Source: Undibacterium sp. YM2
Lineage (GTDB): Bacteria > Pseudomonadota > Gammaproteobacteria > Burkholderiales > Burkholderiaceae_D
Direction: 5' to 3'
Length of the DNA: 64,000 nucleotides
Assembly: GCF_009937975.1 (NCBI RefSeq)
Contig: NZ_AP018441.1
Location: 3,286,001-3,350,000 of the forward strand
The translations under genes were made by a program, and so were the position numbers. Positions 8,961 to 20,229 of the stretch are shown here, in pieces (position 1 is the stretch's first letter; every line of letters begins with the position of its first letter). The notes under the pieces were generated by a model. That model saw nothing but the letters and a program-made list of their open reading frames with translations, had not been told where the DNA came from and ran no database searches.

Positions 8961-9797
8961 TTATTGCAGACCAAACATCATCAGTCCATTCTTATAAGCA
9001 ATGCGCTCTGCCACATCTGCTGGCAACTCACTGAGCATGCGGCGATAAAAGGCGATCAATTGCGGCACTTCATCCCAGCGTGATGTAACCCAGGTATCGG
9101 TGCCAAGCACGAACCTGTCGGGATAGCGCAAAAACAGGCGTTTCCATTGCGGATTAAGGCTAGCGTTTTGCTCAAGATCGGAACGGAAAGACAGCTCACC
9201 AATCAGGTTGGGATATTGCGCAAACATGGCCTCGACTTTATCCAGTGAAGTACTCATGCCGGTATGTGCCCAGATCAGCTTGCCGCCGGGTGCGTGCTGC
9301 AAAATACGCTCTATTGCATCCTCATCGGAATGGGCATGCAACCACAAATCACAGGCCTTGGCCAGCCGGGCAATTTTTGCCATATAGGGTGCATCAGCAT
9401 CCTTGCCAAAGATATGGAATTCACCTATGCCACGATAGATGCCGCGTTGCAGTTCTTTTTCAACGAAGCGCTCTATCTCGGGATTGGCAAACCAGTCATG
9501 CCTGTCGGGCTGCACTCTGTAGGGGCGCAGGAAAGGGATGATCCTGATATCAGGTGCATTTTGCGCAATCAAATCCAGCGTGCCATCATTCGGGCGACTG
9601 GTTGCCAATACCGCCCGTATACCAAGCTGTCGCCACAAGGCGATGACGCGTTGTGGTGACCAGGTACTGCGCGCCTCGATGTTGTAATGCATGTGGGCAT
9701 CGAATATGGGCAAAGGTTCTGCTGCTGATGCAATAGCCGAAATCATGACCAGGGGGCAGGTCGATAAGAAACCCTGTAGTAGTCTTTTCATAGCCAT
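8961..9797 (-). CDS. Exported amidohydrolase-family protein
   Basis: 278-residue metal-dependent hydrolase of the amidohydrolase-2/TatD-like superfamily with a signal peptide (LLQGFLSTCPLVMISAIASAAE). The metal-binding N-terminal HxH is in IFDAHMHYN, with further ligands in WLHAHSDED, LIWAHTGMS and the Asp of LGTDTWVTS. Start at 9797 is favoured by AAGGGAG just upstream; the open frame extends to 9854 but would bury the signal peptide. Predicted periplasmic because of the leader. Substrate unknown; lactones, amides and phosphate esters are all possible for the fold. Confidence 0.8.
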   Translation of the reverse strand: MAMKRLLQGFLSTCPLVMISAIASAAEPLPIFDAHMHYNIEARSTWSPQRVIALWRQLGIRAVLATSRPNDGTLDLIAQNAPDIRIIPFLRPYRVQPDRHDWFANPEIERFVEKELQRGIYRGIGEFHIFGKDADAPYMAKIARLAKACDLWLHAHSDEDAIERILQHAPGGKLIWAHTGMSTSLDKVEAMFAQYPNLIGELSFRSDLEQNASLNPQWKRLFLRYPDRFVLGTDTWVTSRWDEVPQLIAFYRRMLSELPADVAERIAYKNGLMMFGLQ

Positions 9798-9869
9798 GCT
9801 CCCTTTGCCAAATTTGATACCTCTTTTGAAGCAAGAATACACGCTATGAAGCAAGCGTCAACGCTCTGA

Positions 9870-11258
9870 TTACAACATCCTGGCAATCAAGGCTTTTTCA
9901 TGCCTGGCATCCAGCGGAATACGTACCTTATGCCCTGCCCCGCCTATGATGTTCAGTGGCTGATTATCGGCATTACGCATCTCGGCCAGCCTGATCATTT
10001 CATTGCCATTTGGTGAAATGATTTCTATCTCATCGCCAACAGCAAAGCGGTTTTTAACTTCGACTTCTGCCCAGCCATCTGTCACTTGCAAGACTTGCCC
10101 GACATACTGGCTGCGGTGTGCTTTTGACACGCCCTCCATGTAATTTTGGTGCTCTTGTGTATGATGGCGCTGATAAAAACCATCGGTATAGCCACGATTG
10201 GCGAGCCCATTCAACTGACCCAGCAAGTCAGTGTTAAACGGGCGACCAGCGACAGCATCATCTATCGCACGTCTGTAGGTTTGCGCGGCGCGGGCAACAT
10301 AGTACAAGGATTTGGTGCGTCCTTCGACCTTCAATGAATCGATGCCAATTTTAGCCAGGCGCTCTACATGCTCAACAGCGCGCAAGTCTTTTGAATTCAT
10401 GATGTAGGTACCATGCTCATCTTCAAGTATGGGCATGAACTGACCTGGCTTGCCGCTCTCTTCTATCAGGTAAGGCCTATCCGCCAATGGATGGCGTGGC
10501 ATGTCGCCCATGGCAGAAAAAGATTGATTGGCTTCTTCCAGTGCCTGCTGGTAATTGAATTTGATACTTTCAACCGGGATGCGTGCCAGATCACCAGTTT
10601 CATTTTCTGCCGCATTTTCGACCTTGTAGTCCCAGCGGCAGGAATTGGTACAGGTACCCTGGTTGGGGTCGCGATGATTGAAATAGCCGGACAGCAGGCA
10701 ACGGCCTGAGTAAGCTATGCACAGGGCACCGTGCACGAAAACTTCCAGCTCCATATCCGGGCATTGCTGGCGGATTTCCTCTATTTCATCGAGCGACAGT
10801 TCACGCGACAGGATCACACGGGTCAGGCCCATTTTTTTCCAGAATTTGACATCGGCCCAGTTGACGGCATTGGCCTGCACCGACAGATGCACAGGTATCT
10901 CTGGCCACTTTTCGCGCACCATCATGATCAAGCCTGGGTCAGCCATGATGAGGGCATCCGGCTTCATGTTGATGACCGGCTCCATGTCGCGCAGATAGGT
11001 TTTGAGTTTGCTATTGTGCGGGAAGATATTGCTGGCGACAAAGAACAATTTGCCACGCGCATGAGCACCGTCTATGCCCTGCTGCAATACATCGAGGGTA
11101 GAGAACTCATTATTGCGGGCACGCAGGCTATAGCGTGGCTGGCCTGCATACACCGCATCGGCACCAAAGTCGAAAGCGGCATGCATTTTTTCCAGCGAAC
11201 CGGCGGGCAGGAGAAGTTCCGGGGATTTTATTGCGTTTTTTACTGAGGCGACAGACAT
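9870..11258 (-). CDS. trhP: tRNA 5-hydroxyuridine synthesis protein TrhP (YegQ), U32 peptidase family
   Basis: 462-residue member of the U32 'peptidase' family. The E. coli homologue YegQ/TrhP is needed for hydroxylation of U34 in several tRNAs in a prephenate-dependent route. Visible: ELLLPAGSLEKMHAAFDFGADAVYAG at the N-terminus, the family core EVFVHGALCIAYSGRC...SGYFNHRDPNQGTC with the clustered cysteines CTNSC, KVEGRTKSLYYVA, and a C-terminal beta-barrel. The length fits TrhP rather than the shorter UbiU/UbiV pair. Start at 11258 (MSVASVKN) is chosen because the 20 extra codons up to 11318 are not typical of the family. Transcribed alone. Confidence 0.88.
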   Translation of the reverse strand: MSVASVKNAIKSPELLLPAGSLEKMHAAFDFGADAVYAGQPRYSLRARNNEFSTLDVLQQGIDGAHARGKLFFVASNIFPHNSKLKTYLRDMEPVINMKPDALIMADPGLIMMVREKWPEIPVHLSVQANAVNWADVKFWKKMGLTRVILSRELSLDEIEEIRQQCPDMELEVFVHGALCIAYSGRCLLSGYFNHRDPNQGTCTNSCRWDYKVENAAENETGDLARIPVESIKFNYQQALEEANQSFSAMGDMPRHPLADRPYLIEESGKPGQFMPILEDEHGTYIMNSKDLRAVEHVERLAKIGIDSLKVEGRTKSLYYVARAAQTYRRAIDDAVAGRPFNTDLLGQLNGLANRGYTDGFYQRHHTQEHQNYMEGVSKAHRSQYVGQVLQVTDGWAEVEVKNRFAVGDEIEIISPNGNEMIRLAEMRNADNQPLNIIGGAGHKVRIPLDARHEKALIARML

Positions 11259-11346
11259 GGCGGGGTAATCCGAAAAGAAAAATGTCCGCGATGATAAGCC
11301 CCTGCCCTGCCAGCTCAAAATTTACTTTTACAGAATTTGATGCAGA

Positions 11347-12222
11347 TCAATCCCTGCGCATGTCAGTCAACTCATTGAAAACCAGCGCAGTCAATACAAT
11401 AGCCCCACCTATCATGCTCGATTGCGCAGGCACCTCACCCGCACCCAGCCAGGCCCAGATCGGCGCCAGCAAAACTTCAAGCAAGGACAGTAAGGCGATC
11501 TCTGGCGCAGACAGGCTATTGGATGCCTTGACCATCAGCATACAAGGCAAACCTAACTGAAAAAATCCCAAAATCGCCAGAATGGCAATGTCGTGCATGG
11601 AGGTATGGAACGGCCAGGCCAATGGCAACATGATCAATGCCGACAAACTGCCGCCAATAAACACCGCAGGCACCAGATCTACGGCATGCCCGCCTTTTTT
11701 CAGGATGATGACGTTGATAGAAGATGCAAATGGGATACCCAGCGCGATCAGCATGCCTGCCAGACCGCGGCTGTCCACCCCGGTCAAACTGCCAGCAAAC
11801 ATCCAGCACATACCCACACCTGCGGCGGCAATTGCCCACCAGGTACGTGCGGGTATATGCTGGCGCAATATCATCCATGCAAGGAAAGCAGTGAACAAAG
11901 GTGTCAGGCTTTCCATGATGGAGGTATTGGCGACCGTGGTCATGGTCAGGGCAATCATGAAGCAGCTATACATGGTGGCCCACATACAACCAGACAAAAA
12001 GCCTATCTTGCCCAATAATTTAAGGCGCGGTATGAAAGCCCATTTGTATTGCCTGAGCATGACGCCTGCAATAAAAACTGCAGCAAAAAAACTGCGCCAA
12101 AAAGTAACTTCAAAATTACGTGCCACTTCGAGGTGACGGGTAAATACACCGGCAATACTCCACAAAGTAGCAGCACAAATCATCAGCATCACCGCTTTGC
12201 GGTGAGTCATTTTATTTTGCAT
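11347..12222 (-). CDS. EamA/DMT-family transporter
   Basis: 291-residue integral membrane protein with ten predicted transmembrane helices in two EamA repeats (about residues 10-140 and 150-285). Typical features are LMICAATLWSIAGVFTRHLE at the start and LLEVLLAPIWAWLGAGEVP near the end of the second repeat. The family exports amino acids, metabolites or drugs. Substrate cannot be read from sequence. It sits downstream of typA on the same strand but after a terminator, so it is likely transcribed separately. Confidence 0.85.
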   Translation of the reverse strand: MQNKMTHRKAVMLMICAATLWSIAGVFTRHLEVARNFEVTFWRSFFAAVFIAGVMLRQYKWAFIPRLKLLGKIGFLSGCMWATMYSCFMIALTMTTVANTSIMESLTPLFTAFLAWMILRQHIPARTWWAIAAAGVGMCWMFAGSLTGVDSRGLAGMLIALGIPFASSINVIILKKGGHAVDLVPAVFIGGSLSALIMLPLAWPFHTSMHDIAILAILGFFQLGLPCMLMVKASNSLSAPEIALLSLLEVLLAPIWAWLGAGEVPAQSSMIGGAIVLTALVFNELTDMRRD

Positions 12223-12232
12223 GTTGATCCAA

Positions 12233-12281
12233 ATAAAAAACCCGTTTGACCCTGGCCAAACTGGCTAGAGCAAAACGGGTT
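12233..12281 (-). terminator. typA terminator
   Basis: On the minus strand AACCCGTTTTG and CAAACGGGTT pair around a loop that can itself pair (CCAGTTTGGCC), followed by a T run. It lies 50 bases after the typA stop. Confidence 0.8.
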
Positions 12282-12330
12282 GATCTAGATGCGGCAGAAT
12301 TGTCAGCCACATCAGTCAAAAGAAATCAGC

Positions 12331-14163
12331 TTATTCGCGTGATGCCTTTTTACGTTCGTGCTCTTTCAGGAAACGCTTGCGCAGACGGATACTCTTAGGT
12401 GTGACTTCAACCAGTTCATCGTCGTCAATAAATTCAACCGCGTATTCCAGGTTCAACTGGATAGGTGGCACCAGGCGTACCGCTTCATCCGTACCGGAAG
12501 AGCGAACGTTGGTCAATTGCTTGCCTTTGATCGGGTTCACAACCAGGTCATTGTCACGGGAATGGATACCAATGATCATGCCTTCATACACTGGGTCATT
12601 GTGGCTAACAAACATACGGCCACGGTCTTGCAATTTCCAGATAGCGTAAGCAACGGCTGCGCCATCATCTTGCGAAATCAGTACGCCGTTACGACGACCA
12701 CCGAGTTCGCCTTTGGAATTGTCGACTGGTGCGTATTCATCAAACACGTGACTCATCAAGCCTGTACCGCGTGTTAATGTCATGAATTCGCCCTGGAAGC
12801 CGATCAGGCCACGTGCAGGAATACGGTATTCCAGACGAACACGACCTTTACCGTCCGGTTCCATATTTTGCAGGTCACCACGACGACGACCGAGTTCTTC
12901 CATGACGCCACCCTGGTTGACTTCTTCTACGTCAACTGTCAGGTTTTCATAAGGTTCGTGGCGTTCGCCATCCACCATTTTGAAGACCACGCGTGGACGG
13001 GATACCGCCAGCTCAAAGCCTTCACGACGCATGTTTTCGATCAGGATAGTCAGATGCAACTCACCGCGACCAGAAACTTCATACGTGGAATCGTCACCTT
13101 CAGCCTGCACAACACGCAAAGCCATGTTGGATTTCAATTCACGTTCCAGACGGTCACGGATTTGACGTGTCGTCACGAATTTACCTTCACGGCCAGCCAG
13201 TGGGGAGCTGTTAACCATGAAGTTCATGGTCAGGGTTGGTTCATCAATCTTCAACATCGGCAAGCCTTCTGGCGTGTCCGGTGCGCAGATGGTGGAGCCG
13301 ATACCGATTTCTTCGATACCATTGATCAGGACGATGTCGCCAGCCAGTGCTTCATCAACCAGAACGCGGTCCAGGCCTTTGAAAGTCAATACCTGGTTGA
13401 TACGTGCCTTGGTTGGCTTGTCATCAGGGCCATTCATCCAGACTACATCTTGCAAACCTTTTACACGGCCACGCAGGATACGTCCAACGCCGATTTTACC
13501 GACGTAGGAAGAATATTCCAGGGAGGTGATTTGCAATTGCAGAGGACCATCTGGATCATCTTCACGCGCAGGAACGTGCTTCAGGATAGCGTCAAACAAT
13601 GGTTCCATATTGCCATCGCGCACTGTGTCTTCCAGACCTGCATAGCCTTTGAAGCCGGATGCGTAGACGATAGGGAAATCGAGTTGCTCGTCAGTTGCAC
13701 CGAGTTTGTCAAACAATTCAAAAGTCGCGTTAACGGCTTTTTGTGGATCAGCGTTTTCACGGTCGATCTTGTTAACGACAACGATAGGTTTCAAACCCAG
13801 GGCCAGCGCTTTGCGCGTCACGAAACGTGTTTGCGGCATTGGGCCTTCTTGCGCATCAACCAGCAACAAAACGCTATCTACCATGGACAGAACACGTTCT
13901 ACTTCACCACCAAAGTCAGCATGGCCTGGTGTATCGACGATGTTGATATGTGTGCCTTTGTATTCAACAGCACAGTTCTTGGACAAAATAGTGATACCGC
14001 GCTCTTTTTCGATATCATTCGAATCCATAACACGGGCATCAACCTGCTGGTTGTCGCGGAAAGTACCGGACTGACGCAATAACTGGTCAACCAGAGTGGT
14101 TTTGCCGTGATCGACGTGAGCGATAATGGCGATGTTACGAATAGCGCGTTTTGAAGTAGACAT
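12331..14163 (-). CDS. typA: Ribosome-binding GTPase TypA/BipA
   Basis: 610-residue translational GTPase of the EF-G-like family that binds the ribosome and helps 50S assembly and stress adaptation. G motifs: HVDHGKTTL (G1), [12 protein letters not shown] (G3), NKIDRE (G4) and the [10 protein letters not shown] region (G5). Later domains follow in order: beta-barrel, EF-G III-like ([20 protein letters not shown]), V-like (RRGDLQNM) and the BipA-specific C-terminal domain ([38 protein letters not shown]). Length matches BipA. Monocistronic with its own terminator. Confidence 0.97.
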   Translation of the reverse strand: MSTSKRAIRNIAIIAHVDHGKTTLVDQLLRQSGTFRDNQQVDARVMDSNDIEKERGITILSKNCAVEYKGTHINIVDTPGHADFGGEVERVLSMVDSVLLLVDAQEGPMPQTRFVTRKALALGLKPIVVVNKIDRENADPQKAVNATFELFDKLGATDEQLDFPIVYASGFKGYAGLEDTVRDGNMEPLFDAILKHVPAREDDPDGPLQLQITSLEYSSYVGKIGVGRILRGRVKGLQDVVWMNGPDDKPTKARINQVLTFKGLDRVLVDEALAGDIVLINGIEEIGIGSTICAPDTPEGLPMLKIDEPTLTMNFMVNSSPLAGREGKFVTTRQIRDRLERELKSNMALRVVQAEGDDSTYEVSGRGELHLTILIENMRREGFELAVSRPRVVFKMVDGERHEPYENLTVDVEEVNQGGVMEELGRRRGDLQNMEPDGKGRVRLEYRIPARGLIGFQGEFMTLTRGTGLMSHVFDEYAPVDNSKGELGGRRNGVLISQDDGAAVAYAIWKLQDRGRMFVSHNDPVYEGMIIGIHSRDNDLVVNPIKGKQLTNVRSSGTDEAVRLVPPIQLNLEYAVEFIDDDELVEVTPKSIRLRKRFLKEHERKKASRE

Positions 14164-14239
14164 GATAGCGTTCTTATTGGGTAATTCTATGAGGTAAATC
14201 GGATAACCTGCGATTATAACATGTTGCAGCGCAAAAGTA

Positions 14240-14266
14240 GAAAAACTCCTATTATTTCAAGGAGTT
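14240..14266 (-). terminator. Terminator of the rimP-truB operon
   Basis: On the minus strand AACTCCT...AGGAGTT forms a 7-bp stem with a 9-base loop followed by five T. It lies 20 bases after the truB stop. Confidence 0.75.
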
Positions 14267-14286
14267 GCTACCGCGCGATGACACAA

Positions 14287-15219
14287 TTAATGTTCAGTGG
14301 CAATCAGGCGCTCGGGCGCGAGTATGCCGTATTCCTGTAACTGGGCAGAACCCAGCAACTGCCCATCTGATTCACGATAGACGCGAACGCGGCCAGTTTC
14401 AATGGGCAATGTGACTTCTTCTTTATTTAATGCCAGCCGCTGGCCGTGCAGGAAGCGACGCGACAGTTCATCTGTGAGGTAAACAGGATCAAAGCTGGAC
14501 AACAAGGCATCAACCGGGGCCAGCAATGCCAGACGCTCGGGTTCTGGCAAGCTTTCAAGATGCTCCAGAGTAATGGATTTCTCCAATACCAGATGCCCCA
14601 CACCGATACGGCGCAATTCTTTCAGATGTGCGCCGCAACCCAGCATTGCACCTATGTCTTCACCCAGCACCCGCACATAAGTACCCTTACTGCATTTAAC
14701 CTTGAGGCTCAGGAAAGGCGCTTCGTAAGCCAGCAATTCCAGCTCATGAATGGTGACACTGCGCGCTTCACGCTCCAGCGTGATACCAGCGCGTGCGTAC
14801 TCATACAAAGGTTTGCCATCACGTTTGAGCGCTGAATACATGGGCGGCACTTGCTGTATCGGGCCAGTGAATTGCTGTAAAGCATGCTGGATTTGCTCAA
14901 TGCTGACGGCTACAGGCTTTTCTTCCAGCACTTCACCTTCCGTGTCCCCGGTTGTCGTCGTGACGCCAAGGTGTACCACCGTAGTATAGGTCTTGTCCGC
15001 TTCGAGCAAATCCTGGGAAAACTTGGTAGCTTCACCAAAGCACAGAGGTAGCAAGCCGGTAGCAAACGGATCGAGCGTGCCGGTATGTCCCGCTTTGGCG
15101 GCATTCAAAAAACGCTTGGCCTTGATCAGGGCGTCATTACTGGAAAAACCAACCAGCTTATCCAATAGTAATACACCGTGCACAGGAACACGCTTTCTTT
15201 TAATCTGCGGAGTCGTCAT
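14287..15219 (-). CDS. truB: tRNA pseudouridine(55) synthase TruB
   Basis: 310-residue enzyme that converts U55 in the T loop of tRNAs to pseudouridine and also helps tRNA folding. N-terminal GVLLLDKLVGFSSN and the catalytic motif AGHTGTLDPFATGLLPLC with the nucleophilic Asp are intact, followed by KTYTTVVHLGVTTTTGD, PMYSALKRDGKPLYEYAR and the substrate-contact stretch CSKGTYVRVLGEDIG. A C-terminal PUA-like region (about 235-305) follows. Last gene of the rimP-nusA-infB-rbfA-truB operon; 46 bases separate it from rbfA. Confidence 0.97.
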   Translation of the reverse strand: MTTPQIKRKRVPVHGVLLLDKLVGFSSNDALIKAKRFLNAAKAGHTGTLDPFATGLLPLCFGEATKFSQDLLEADKTYTTVVHLGVTTTTGDTEGEVLEEKPVAVSIEQIQHALQQFTGPIQQVPPMYSALKRDGKPLYEYARAGITLEREARSVTIHELELLAYEAPFLSLKVKCSKGTYVRVLGEDIGAMLGCGAHLKELRRIGVGHLVLEKSITLEHLESLPEPERLALLAPVDALLSSFDPVYLTDELSRRFLHGQRLALNKEEVTLPIETGRVRVYRESDGQLLGSAQLQEYGILAPERLIATEH

Positions 15220-15265
15220 GTTGTCAGCAGCCCGTTACCAGGCTGCGCAATGTATCGTTCAGGAT

Positions 15266-15655
15266 TTATTCTTCGCCGTCGTCTTTGGCGCGGGTGGCAT
15301 TGGCTTCATCTATCAGCTTCGACATGGCCATGCCGCGAATAGTGGATGTGTCGTGCACAAAATGCAGTTGCGGCAAAGTATGGATGCGCAGACGCAAACC
15401 CAGTTGATTGCGCAAGAAGCCAGCTGCCTTGACCAGGGCCTCAACAGTATTCTTGACGGCCACAGGATCATCTACCAGGGTAGTGAAATACACTTTTGCA
15501 TGGGCGTAATCGGGAGTCAACTGTACTTCAGTCAGCGTGATCATACCTACACGCGGGTCTTTCAGTTCAGACCAGATGATTTCTGCCAGGTCTTTTTGAA
15601 TCTGGTCTGCTACACGCAGGCCCCGACCAGGAATATTTTTGCTATGTTTTGCCAT
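15266..15655 (-). CDS. rbfA: 30S ribosome-binding factor RbfA
   Basis: 129-residue single KH-like domain protein needed for late maturation of the 30S subunit (16S 5' end). Family features: [45 protein letters not shown], then [25 protein letters not shown]. The C-terminus is short and acidic (KDDGEE). Located between infB and truB, the standard bacterial order. Confidence 0.96.
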   Translation of the reverse strand: MAKHSKNIPGRGLRVADQIQKDLAEIIWSELKDPRVGMITLTEVQLTPDYAHAKVYFTTLVDDPVAVKNTVEALVKAAGFLRNQLGLRLRIHTLPQLHFVHDTSTIRGMAMSKLIDEANATRAKDDGEE

Positions 15656-15681
15656 AATTTTCTTACATCTCCATAAACCAC

Positions 15682-15704
15682 AACCCCGGAACTAGTCCGG
15701 GGTT
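15682..15704 (-). terminator. Intra-operon hairpin between infB and rbfA
   Basis: Perfect 9-bp GC-rich inverted repeat (AACCCCGGA / TCCGGGGTT, 5-base loop) in the 57-base infB-rbfA gap. The T run that should follow on the minus strand is poor, so it may be an attenuating or RNA-stabilising stem rather than a true terminator. Confidence 0.4.
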
Positions 15705-15712
15705 ATCTTGAG

Positions 15713-18622
15713 TTACAGAGTACGTGCTATCTCTTGTACTTCAAATATTTCAAGCTGATCGCCAACCTGAATCTCGTTGTAGCCTTTCAGTGAAAGACCG
15801 CATTCCAGACCGGCTTTGACTTCTTTGGCATCGTCCTTGTAACGCTTGAGCGAATCCAGCTCGCCTGTCCAGGTAACCACGTTGTTGCGCAGCAAACGAA
15901 CAGAAGAGGTACGTTTGACCATGCCATCGGTAACCAGACAGCCGGCAATCGCGCCAACCTTGCTGACCACGAAAACCTGACGAATCTCGACCATACCTAT
16001 GATCTGTTCGCGTTTCTCTGGGGCCAACATGCCGGACAGGGCTGCTTTAACTTCATCTACTGCATCGTAAATGATGTTGTAGTAGCGAATGTCAACGCCG
16101 TTGGACTCTGCCAATTTACGTGCAGACGCATCAGCACGGGTGTTAAAGCCGATGATGACCGCCTTGGAAGCCACCGCCAGGTTGACGTCGGATTCGGAAA
16201 TACCACCCACTGCTGCATGCACGACTTGTACACGCACTTCGCTGGTCGACAATTTGACCAGGGATTGCACCAGCGCTTCTTGCGAACCCTGTACGTCGGT
16301 CTTGACGATGATAGGCAAGTTCTTGACTTCGCCTTCGCCCATGTTTTCGAACATGTTTTCGAGCTTGGCCGCTTGCTGCTTCGCCAGTTTGACGTCACGG
16401 AACTTACCTTGACGGAACAAGGCGATTTCACGCGCTTTGCGCTCATCTGCCATGACCATGACTTCTTCACCAGCGGACGGCACTTCGGTCAGGCCTTGAA
16501 TCTCTACCGGGATGGACGGACCAGCCTCTGAAATATTCGCACCATTTTCATCCAGCATCGCACGGACACGGCCATAAGAAGAACCAGCCAGTACCACGTC
16601 ACCACGCTTCAAGGTACCGGACTGCACCAGGATAGTGGCAACGGTACCGCGACCTTTATCCAGACGCGCCTCAACAACCAGGCCTTTGGCAGGTGCATCT
16701 ATCGGTGCTTTCAGTTCCAGCACTTCGGCTTGCAACAAAACGTTTTCCAGCAGGGAATCTATACCCAGACCAGTTTTTGCCGATACTTGCACGAAAGGTG
16801 AATCGCCACCGTATTCCTCAGGCACGACGCTCTCAGCGATCAATTCCTGGGTCACGCGATCTGCATTACCACCTGGTTTATCAATTTTATTGATAGCAAC
16901 TACCAGAGGCACACCAGCTGCTTTTGCATGGGCAATCGCCTCTTTGGTTTGCGGCATGACACCATCGTCTGCTGCCACCACCAGAATAACAATATCCGTC
17001 GCCTTGGCACCACGGGCACGCATCGCGGTAAACGCTTCATGGCCTGGCGTATCAAGGAAAGTGATCATGCCACGCGGTGTTTCTACGTGGTAGGCACCGA
17101 TATGCTGGGTAATACCACCGGCCTCACCAGATGCGACTTTGGCGCGACGGATGTAATCCAGCAAAGATGTCTTACCATGATCAACGTGACCCATGACAGT
17201 GACCACAGGTGCGCGCGGGAAGGATTCATATTCGCCGTGCTCTGTAGCATCCGTCAACATCGCTTCCGGATCATCCAGTTTGGCAGCAAAGGCTTTATGC
17301 CCCATTTCTTCGACCAGGATCATTGCTGTTTCCTGATCCAGCACCTGGTTGATCGTGCACATCTGGCCCAATTTCATCAAATGCTTGATGACTTCTGATG
17401 CCTTGACCGACATTTTATGCGCCAGCTCTGCAACCGTCAGGGTTTCTGGTACGAATACATCTTTGACGATGGCTTCAACCGGCGCCTGGAAGTTGGATTC
17501 ACGGTCATCATGATGACTGTTGCGGCGACCTTTAGGACCGCCCTTCCAGCCATCACGACCACCAGAAGTATCACCACGTGTTTTCAGACCGCCGCCACGT
17601 TTCTTGGCAGCGTCTTCTTGCCAGGTTGATGACACATTGGCAGATTTGATTGCCTTCTTGTCGCCAACAGCTGGTTTTTTCTCGTCTTTTTTCTCGACTA
17701 CTGCACCAGGTTTTTTCTCAGCCACTTTTTTATCAGCAGGCTTGTGCAAAGTACCTTCAGCAACCTTGGGAGCCGCCACAGGAGCAGGTTCCGCAGCTTT
17801 GGCAGGGCGACGTGCCGCATTCATCATTTCTTTGATTTGCGCAACTTCGTCAGCCACAGCTTTCCTGGCTTTTTCAGTAGCAGCAGCACGCTCAGTTGCT
17901 TCTTTGGCGTCAGCGGCGGCTTTTTTCTTCGCTTCTTCTGCTTCGAGACGTTTTTTATCTTCGTCAGCAGCAGCTTGAGCAGTTTGAGCGGCCGGCACAG
18001 GTTTTACCTCGGCAGGCTTGGCATCTGCAGGCTTGGCGTTAGCACTCGCATTAAGCGCCTTGGCGGCAGCAGCAGCCTGCTCAGCCTTGACGCGTTCAGC
18101 TTCTGCCTTGGCAGCCTCAGCCAGCTCAGCTTCACGCATGGCTTGCGCCTGGGCTTCTTTTTCTGCTTCGAGCTTGGCCAGTCGTTCCTGCTTCTCCAGC
18201 AATTCAGCTTCCTGACGTGCGATCAGCTCAGCTTCGCGACGCGCCTCTTCGTCAAGGCGAGCCTGCTCAGCAGCATCTACTACAGGTGCAGTTGTCTGCG
18301 CTTCATCTGCGGGAGCATCGTCACGCTTGACGAAAGTACGTTTTTTACGAACTTCAACCTGAATGGTACGAGACTTCCCAGTCGCATCGGCTTGCTTGAT
18401 CTCGGTCGTTTCCTTACGAGTCAAGGTGATTTTTTTCTTTTCGGTGTCCGCAGAAACGCCATGGGAACGACGCAGATGTTCCAGCAATTTATCTTTGTCT
18501 TCCTTTGTCAGCGAATCTGACGTCGAGCTCTTACTGACGCCCGCCGCACGCAATTGCGTGAGCAGCAAATCTGCTGACATCTTTAGCTCGGTGGCAAATT
18601 GGGCTACGTTGTTACTCGCCAT
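15713..18622 (-). CDS. infB: Translation initiation factor IF-2
   Basis: 969-residue GTPase that places initiator fMet-tRNA on the 30S subunit. Order: IF2 N-terminal helix domain (residues 1-55), a long Ala/Glu/Lys/Pro-rich linker (about 90-380), a second IF2-N domain (about 390-440, [20 protein letters not shown]), then the G domain with [30 protein letters not shown] and NKIDKP, and the C-terminal domains II-IV (GMVEIRQVF...[13 protein letters not shown]). The length and linker are typical of Burkholderiales IF-2. An in-frame internal start for a short form is not obvious. It lies in the nusA operon. Confidence 0.97.
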   Translation of the reverse strand: MASNNVAQFATELKMSADLLLTQLRAAGVSKSSTSDSLTKEDKDKLLEHLRRSHGVSADTEKKKITLTRKETTEIKQADATGKSRTIQVEVRKKRTFVKRDDAPADEAQTTAPVVDAAEQARLDEEARREAELIARQEAELLEKQERLAKLEAEKEAQAQAMREAELAEAAKAEAERVKAEQAAAAAKALNASANAKPADAKPAEVKPVPAAQTAQAAADEDKKRLEAEEAKKKAAADAKEATERAAATEKARKAVADEVAQIKEMMNAARRPAKAAEPAPVAAPKVAEGTLHKPADKKVAEKKPGAVVEKKDEKKPAVGDKKAIKSANVSSTWQEDAAKKRGGGLKTRGDTSGGRDGWKGGPKGRRNSHHDDRESNFQAPVEAIVKDVFVPETLTVAELAHKMSVKASEVIKHLMKLGQMCTINQVLDQETAMILVEEMGHKAFAAKLDDPEAMLTDATEHGEYESFPRAPVVTVMGHVDHGKTSLLDYIRRAKVASGEAGGITQHIGAYHVETPRGMITFLDTPGHEAFTAMRARGAKATDIVILVVAADDGVMPQTKEAIAHAKAAGVPLVVAINKIDKPGGNADRVTQELIAESVVPEEYGGDSPFVQVSAKTGLGIDSLLENVLLQAEVLELKAPIDAPAKGLVVEARLDKGRGTVATILVQSGTLKRGDVVLAGSSYGRVRAMLDENGANISEAGPSIPVEIQGLTEVPSAGEEVMVMADERKAREIALFRQGKFRDVKLAKQQAAKLENMFENMGEGEVKNLPIIVKTDVQGSQEALVQSLVKLSTSEVRVQVVHAAVGGISESDVNLAVASKAVIIGFNTRADASARKLAESNGVDIRYYNIIYDAVDEVKAALSGMLAPEKREQIIGMVEIRQVFVVSKVGAIAGCLVTDGMVKRTSSVRLLRNNVVTWTGELDSLKRYKDDAKEVKAGLECGLSLKGYNEIQVGDQLEIFEVQEIARTL

Positions 18623-18669
18623 TCAGTCCTCTTTTTCTATGTGCGCGTTATGAGATTGAAACCCGTGAA

Positions 18670-20229
18670 TTACTTAGCTTCTACGAGTTTCCAGGCTTTG
18701 GCTAACAATGCCTTGGCCTGATCATCATATTTAGCGTCGATGAGTTTCATCTCATCATCGGTCACATCTTCAAATGCATCTTTAATTAATTGACGTGCAC
18801 GGTCTGCAGATAATGCCAAAATCGCGCCAAATTCGTCATAAGCCAATCCAGCGAAAGCCGCCAGGGTCTTGATACCAGCCAAACCCAGCTTGCCTGCAGT
18901 TACGCGGGTCATACCTTCGAGGTTGATTAATTCATCTTCCATACCTTCGAGACCTTCTTCAGAAGCAATTGCCTCTGTCAAAAGAGCGTCACGAGCGCGG
19001 TTACGCAACTCATTGACAGTGTCTTCATCGAAAGCTTCAATTTCCAGCATTTCGCTGATCGGTACGTAAGCGATTTCTTCCAGGCTGGAGAAACCTTCAT
19101 CCACCAGGATGTCGGCGACTTCCTGATCTACGTCAAGTTTTTCCATGAACAGGCTGCGGATACCGGCAGTTTCTTGCTCGGCCTTATTCGCAGACTCTTC
19201 TGCCGTCATGATGTTGATTTGCCAGCCGGTCAATTCAGCGGCCAGGCGAACGTTTTGGCCACTGCGGCCAATCGCGATTGCCAGGTTTTCTTCATCAACG
19301 ACGACATCCATGCCGTGCTTTTCTTCATCCACCATGATGGATGAAACATTGGCTGGTGCCAGTGCGCCAATCACGAATTGCGCCGGGTCTTCAGACCACA
19401 GCACGATATCAACACGTTCACCACCCAGTTCGCCGGTTACAGCCTGCACGCGTGAACCACGCATACCAACGCAAGTGCCAATAGGATCAATACGTTTGTC
19501 GGCGGTGTACACAGCAATTTTTGCACGCACGCCAGGATCACGTGCAGCAGACTTGATCACCAAGGAACCTTGCTCGATTTCCGGCACTTCCAGCTCGAAC
19601 AACTTCATGATGAATTCTGGCGCTGTACGCGACAAGATAACTTGCGGACCACGTGCATTACGGTCTATGCGCAAAATATAGGCACGGACACGATCACCAA
19701 CACGCAGATTTTCTTTGGGAATCATCTGATCACGTGGAAGACGGGCTTCAATCTTGCCAGATTCAACCACGGCTTCGCCGCGTTCCATACGCTTGATGGT
19801 ACCTGTTACCAGGGAATCACCGCGCTCCAGGAAGTCAGCCAGGATCTGTTCACGCTCTGCATCACGGATACGTTGCAAGACGACTTGCTTGGTATCTTGT
19901 GCAAAACGACGGCCAAAATCGACCGATTCAATTTCTTCTTCGATGTAATCATCAACCTGAATTTCAGGATCGTCTTCCACTGCTTCAAAATGCAGGATTT
20001 CCTGATCTGGCAATTGCAGACCTGCCTCATCCGGCACCACGTGCCAGCGGCGGAAAGACCTGAATTCACCAGTATCGCGGTCGATTTCTACGCGAATATC
20101 AACTTCACCGGGAAAACGTTTTTTTGTCGCTTGCGCCAAAGCATGCTCCAGCGATCCGAAAACAACCTCTTCATCGACGTTCTTTTCACGCGCCAGCACA
20201 TCCACCAATAACAACAAATCACGACTCAT
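18670..20229 (-). CDS. nusA: Transcription termination/antitermination factor NusA
   Basis: 519-residue RNA-polymerase-binding protein. Domains in order: NusA N-terminal domain (1-125), S1 (about 135-200, [20 protein letters not shown]), KH1 and KH2 (about 230-345, [44 protein letters not shown]), then two C-terminal acidic repeats of HhH type (about 365-425 and 440-515) as in proteobacterial NusA. The start overlaps the rimP stop by four bases (ATGA), indicating translational coupling. Followed by infB after 47 bases. Confidence 0.97.
   Translation of the reverse strand: MSRDLLLLVDVLAREKNVDEEVVFGSLEHALAQATKKRFPGEVDIRVEIDRDTGEFRSFRRWHVVPDEAGLQLPDQEILHFEAVEDDPEIQVDDYIEEEIESVDFGRRFAQDTKQVVLQRIRDAEREQILADFLERGDSLVTGTIKRMERGEAVVESGKIEARLPRDQMIPKENLRVGDRVRAYILRIDRNARGPQVILSRTAPEFIMKLFELEVPEIEQGSLVIKSAARDPGVRAKIAVYTADKRIDPIGTCVGMRGSRVQAVTGELGGERVDIVLWSEDPAQFVIGALAPANVSSIMVDEEKHGMDVVVDEENLAIAIGRSGQNVRLAAELTGWQINIMTAEESANKAEQETAGIRSLFMEKLDVDQEVADILVDEGFSSLEEIAYVPISEMLEIEAFDEDTVNELRNRARDALLTEAIASEEGLEGMEDELINLEGMTRVTAGKLGLAGIKTLAAFAGLAYDEFGAILALSADRARQLIKDAFEDVTDDEMKLIDAKYDDQAKALLAKAWKLVEAK

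Noticed and set aside
12868..14082. 404-codon open frame on the plus strand opposite typA
   Set aside because: It mirrors the coding strand of typA, which has all GTPase motifs. The antisense frame has no recognisable domain and no ribosome site.
17744..18520. 258-codon plus-strand frame rich in Phe, Ser and Leu
   Set aside because: Reverse complement of the Ala/Glu/Lys-rich IF-2 linker, whose codon bias leaves antisense frames open.
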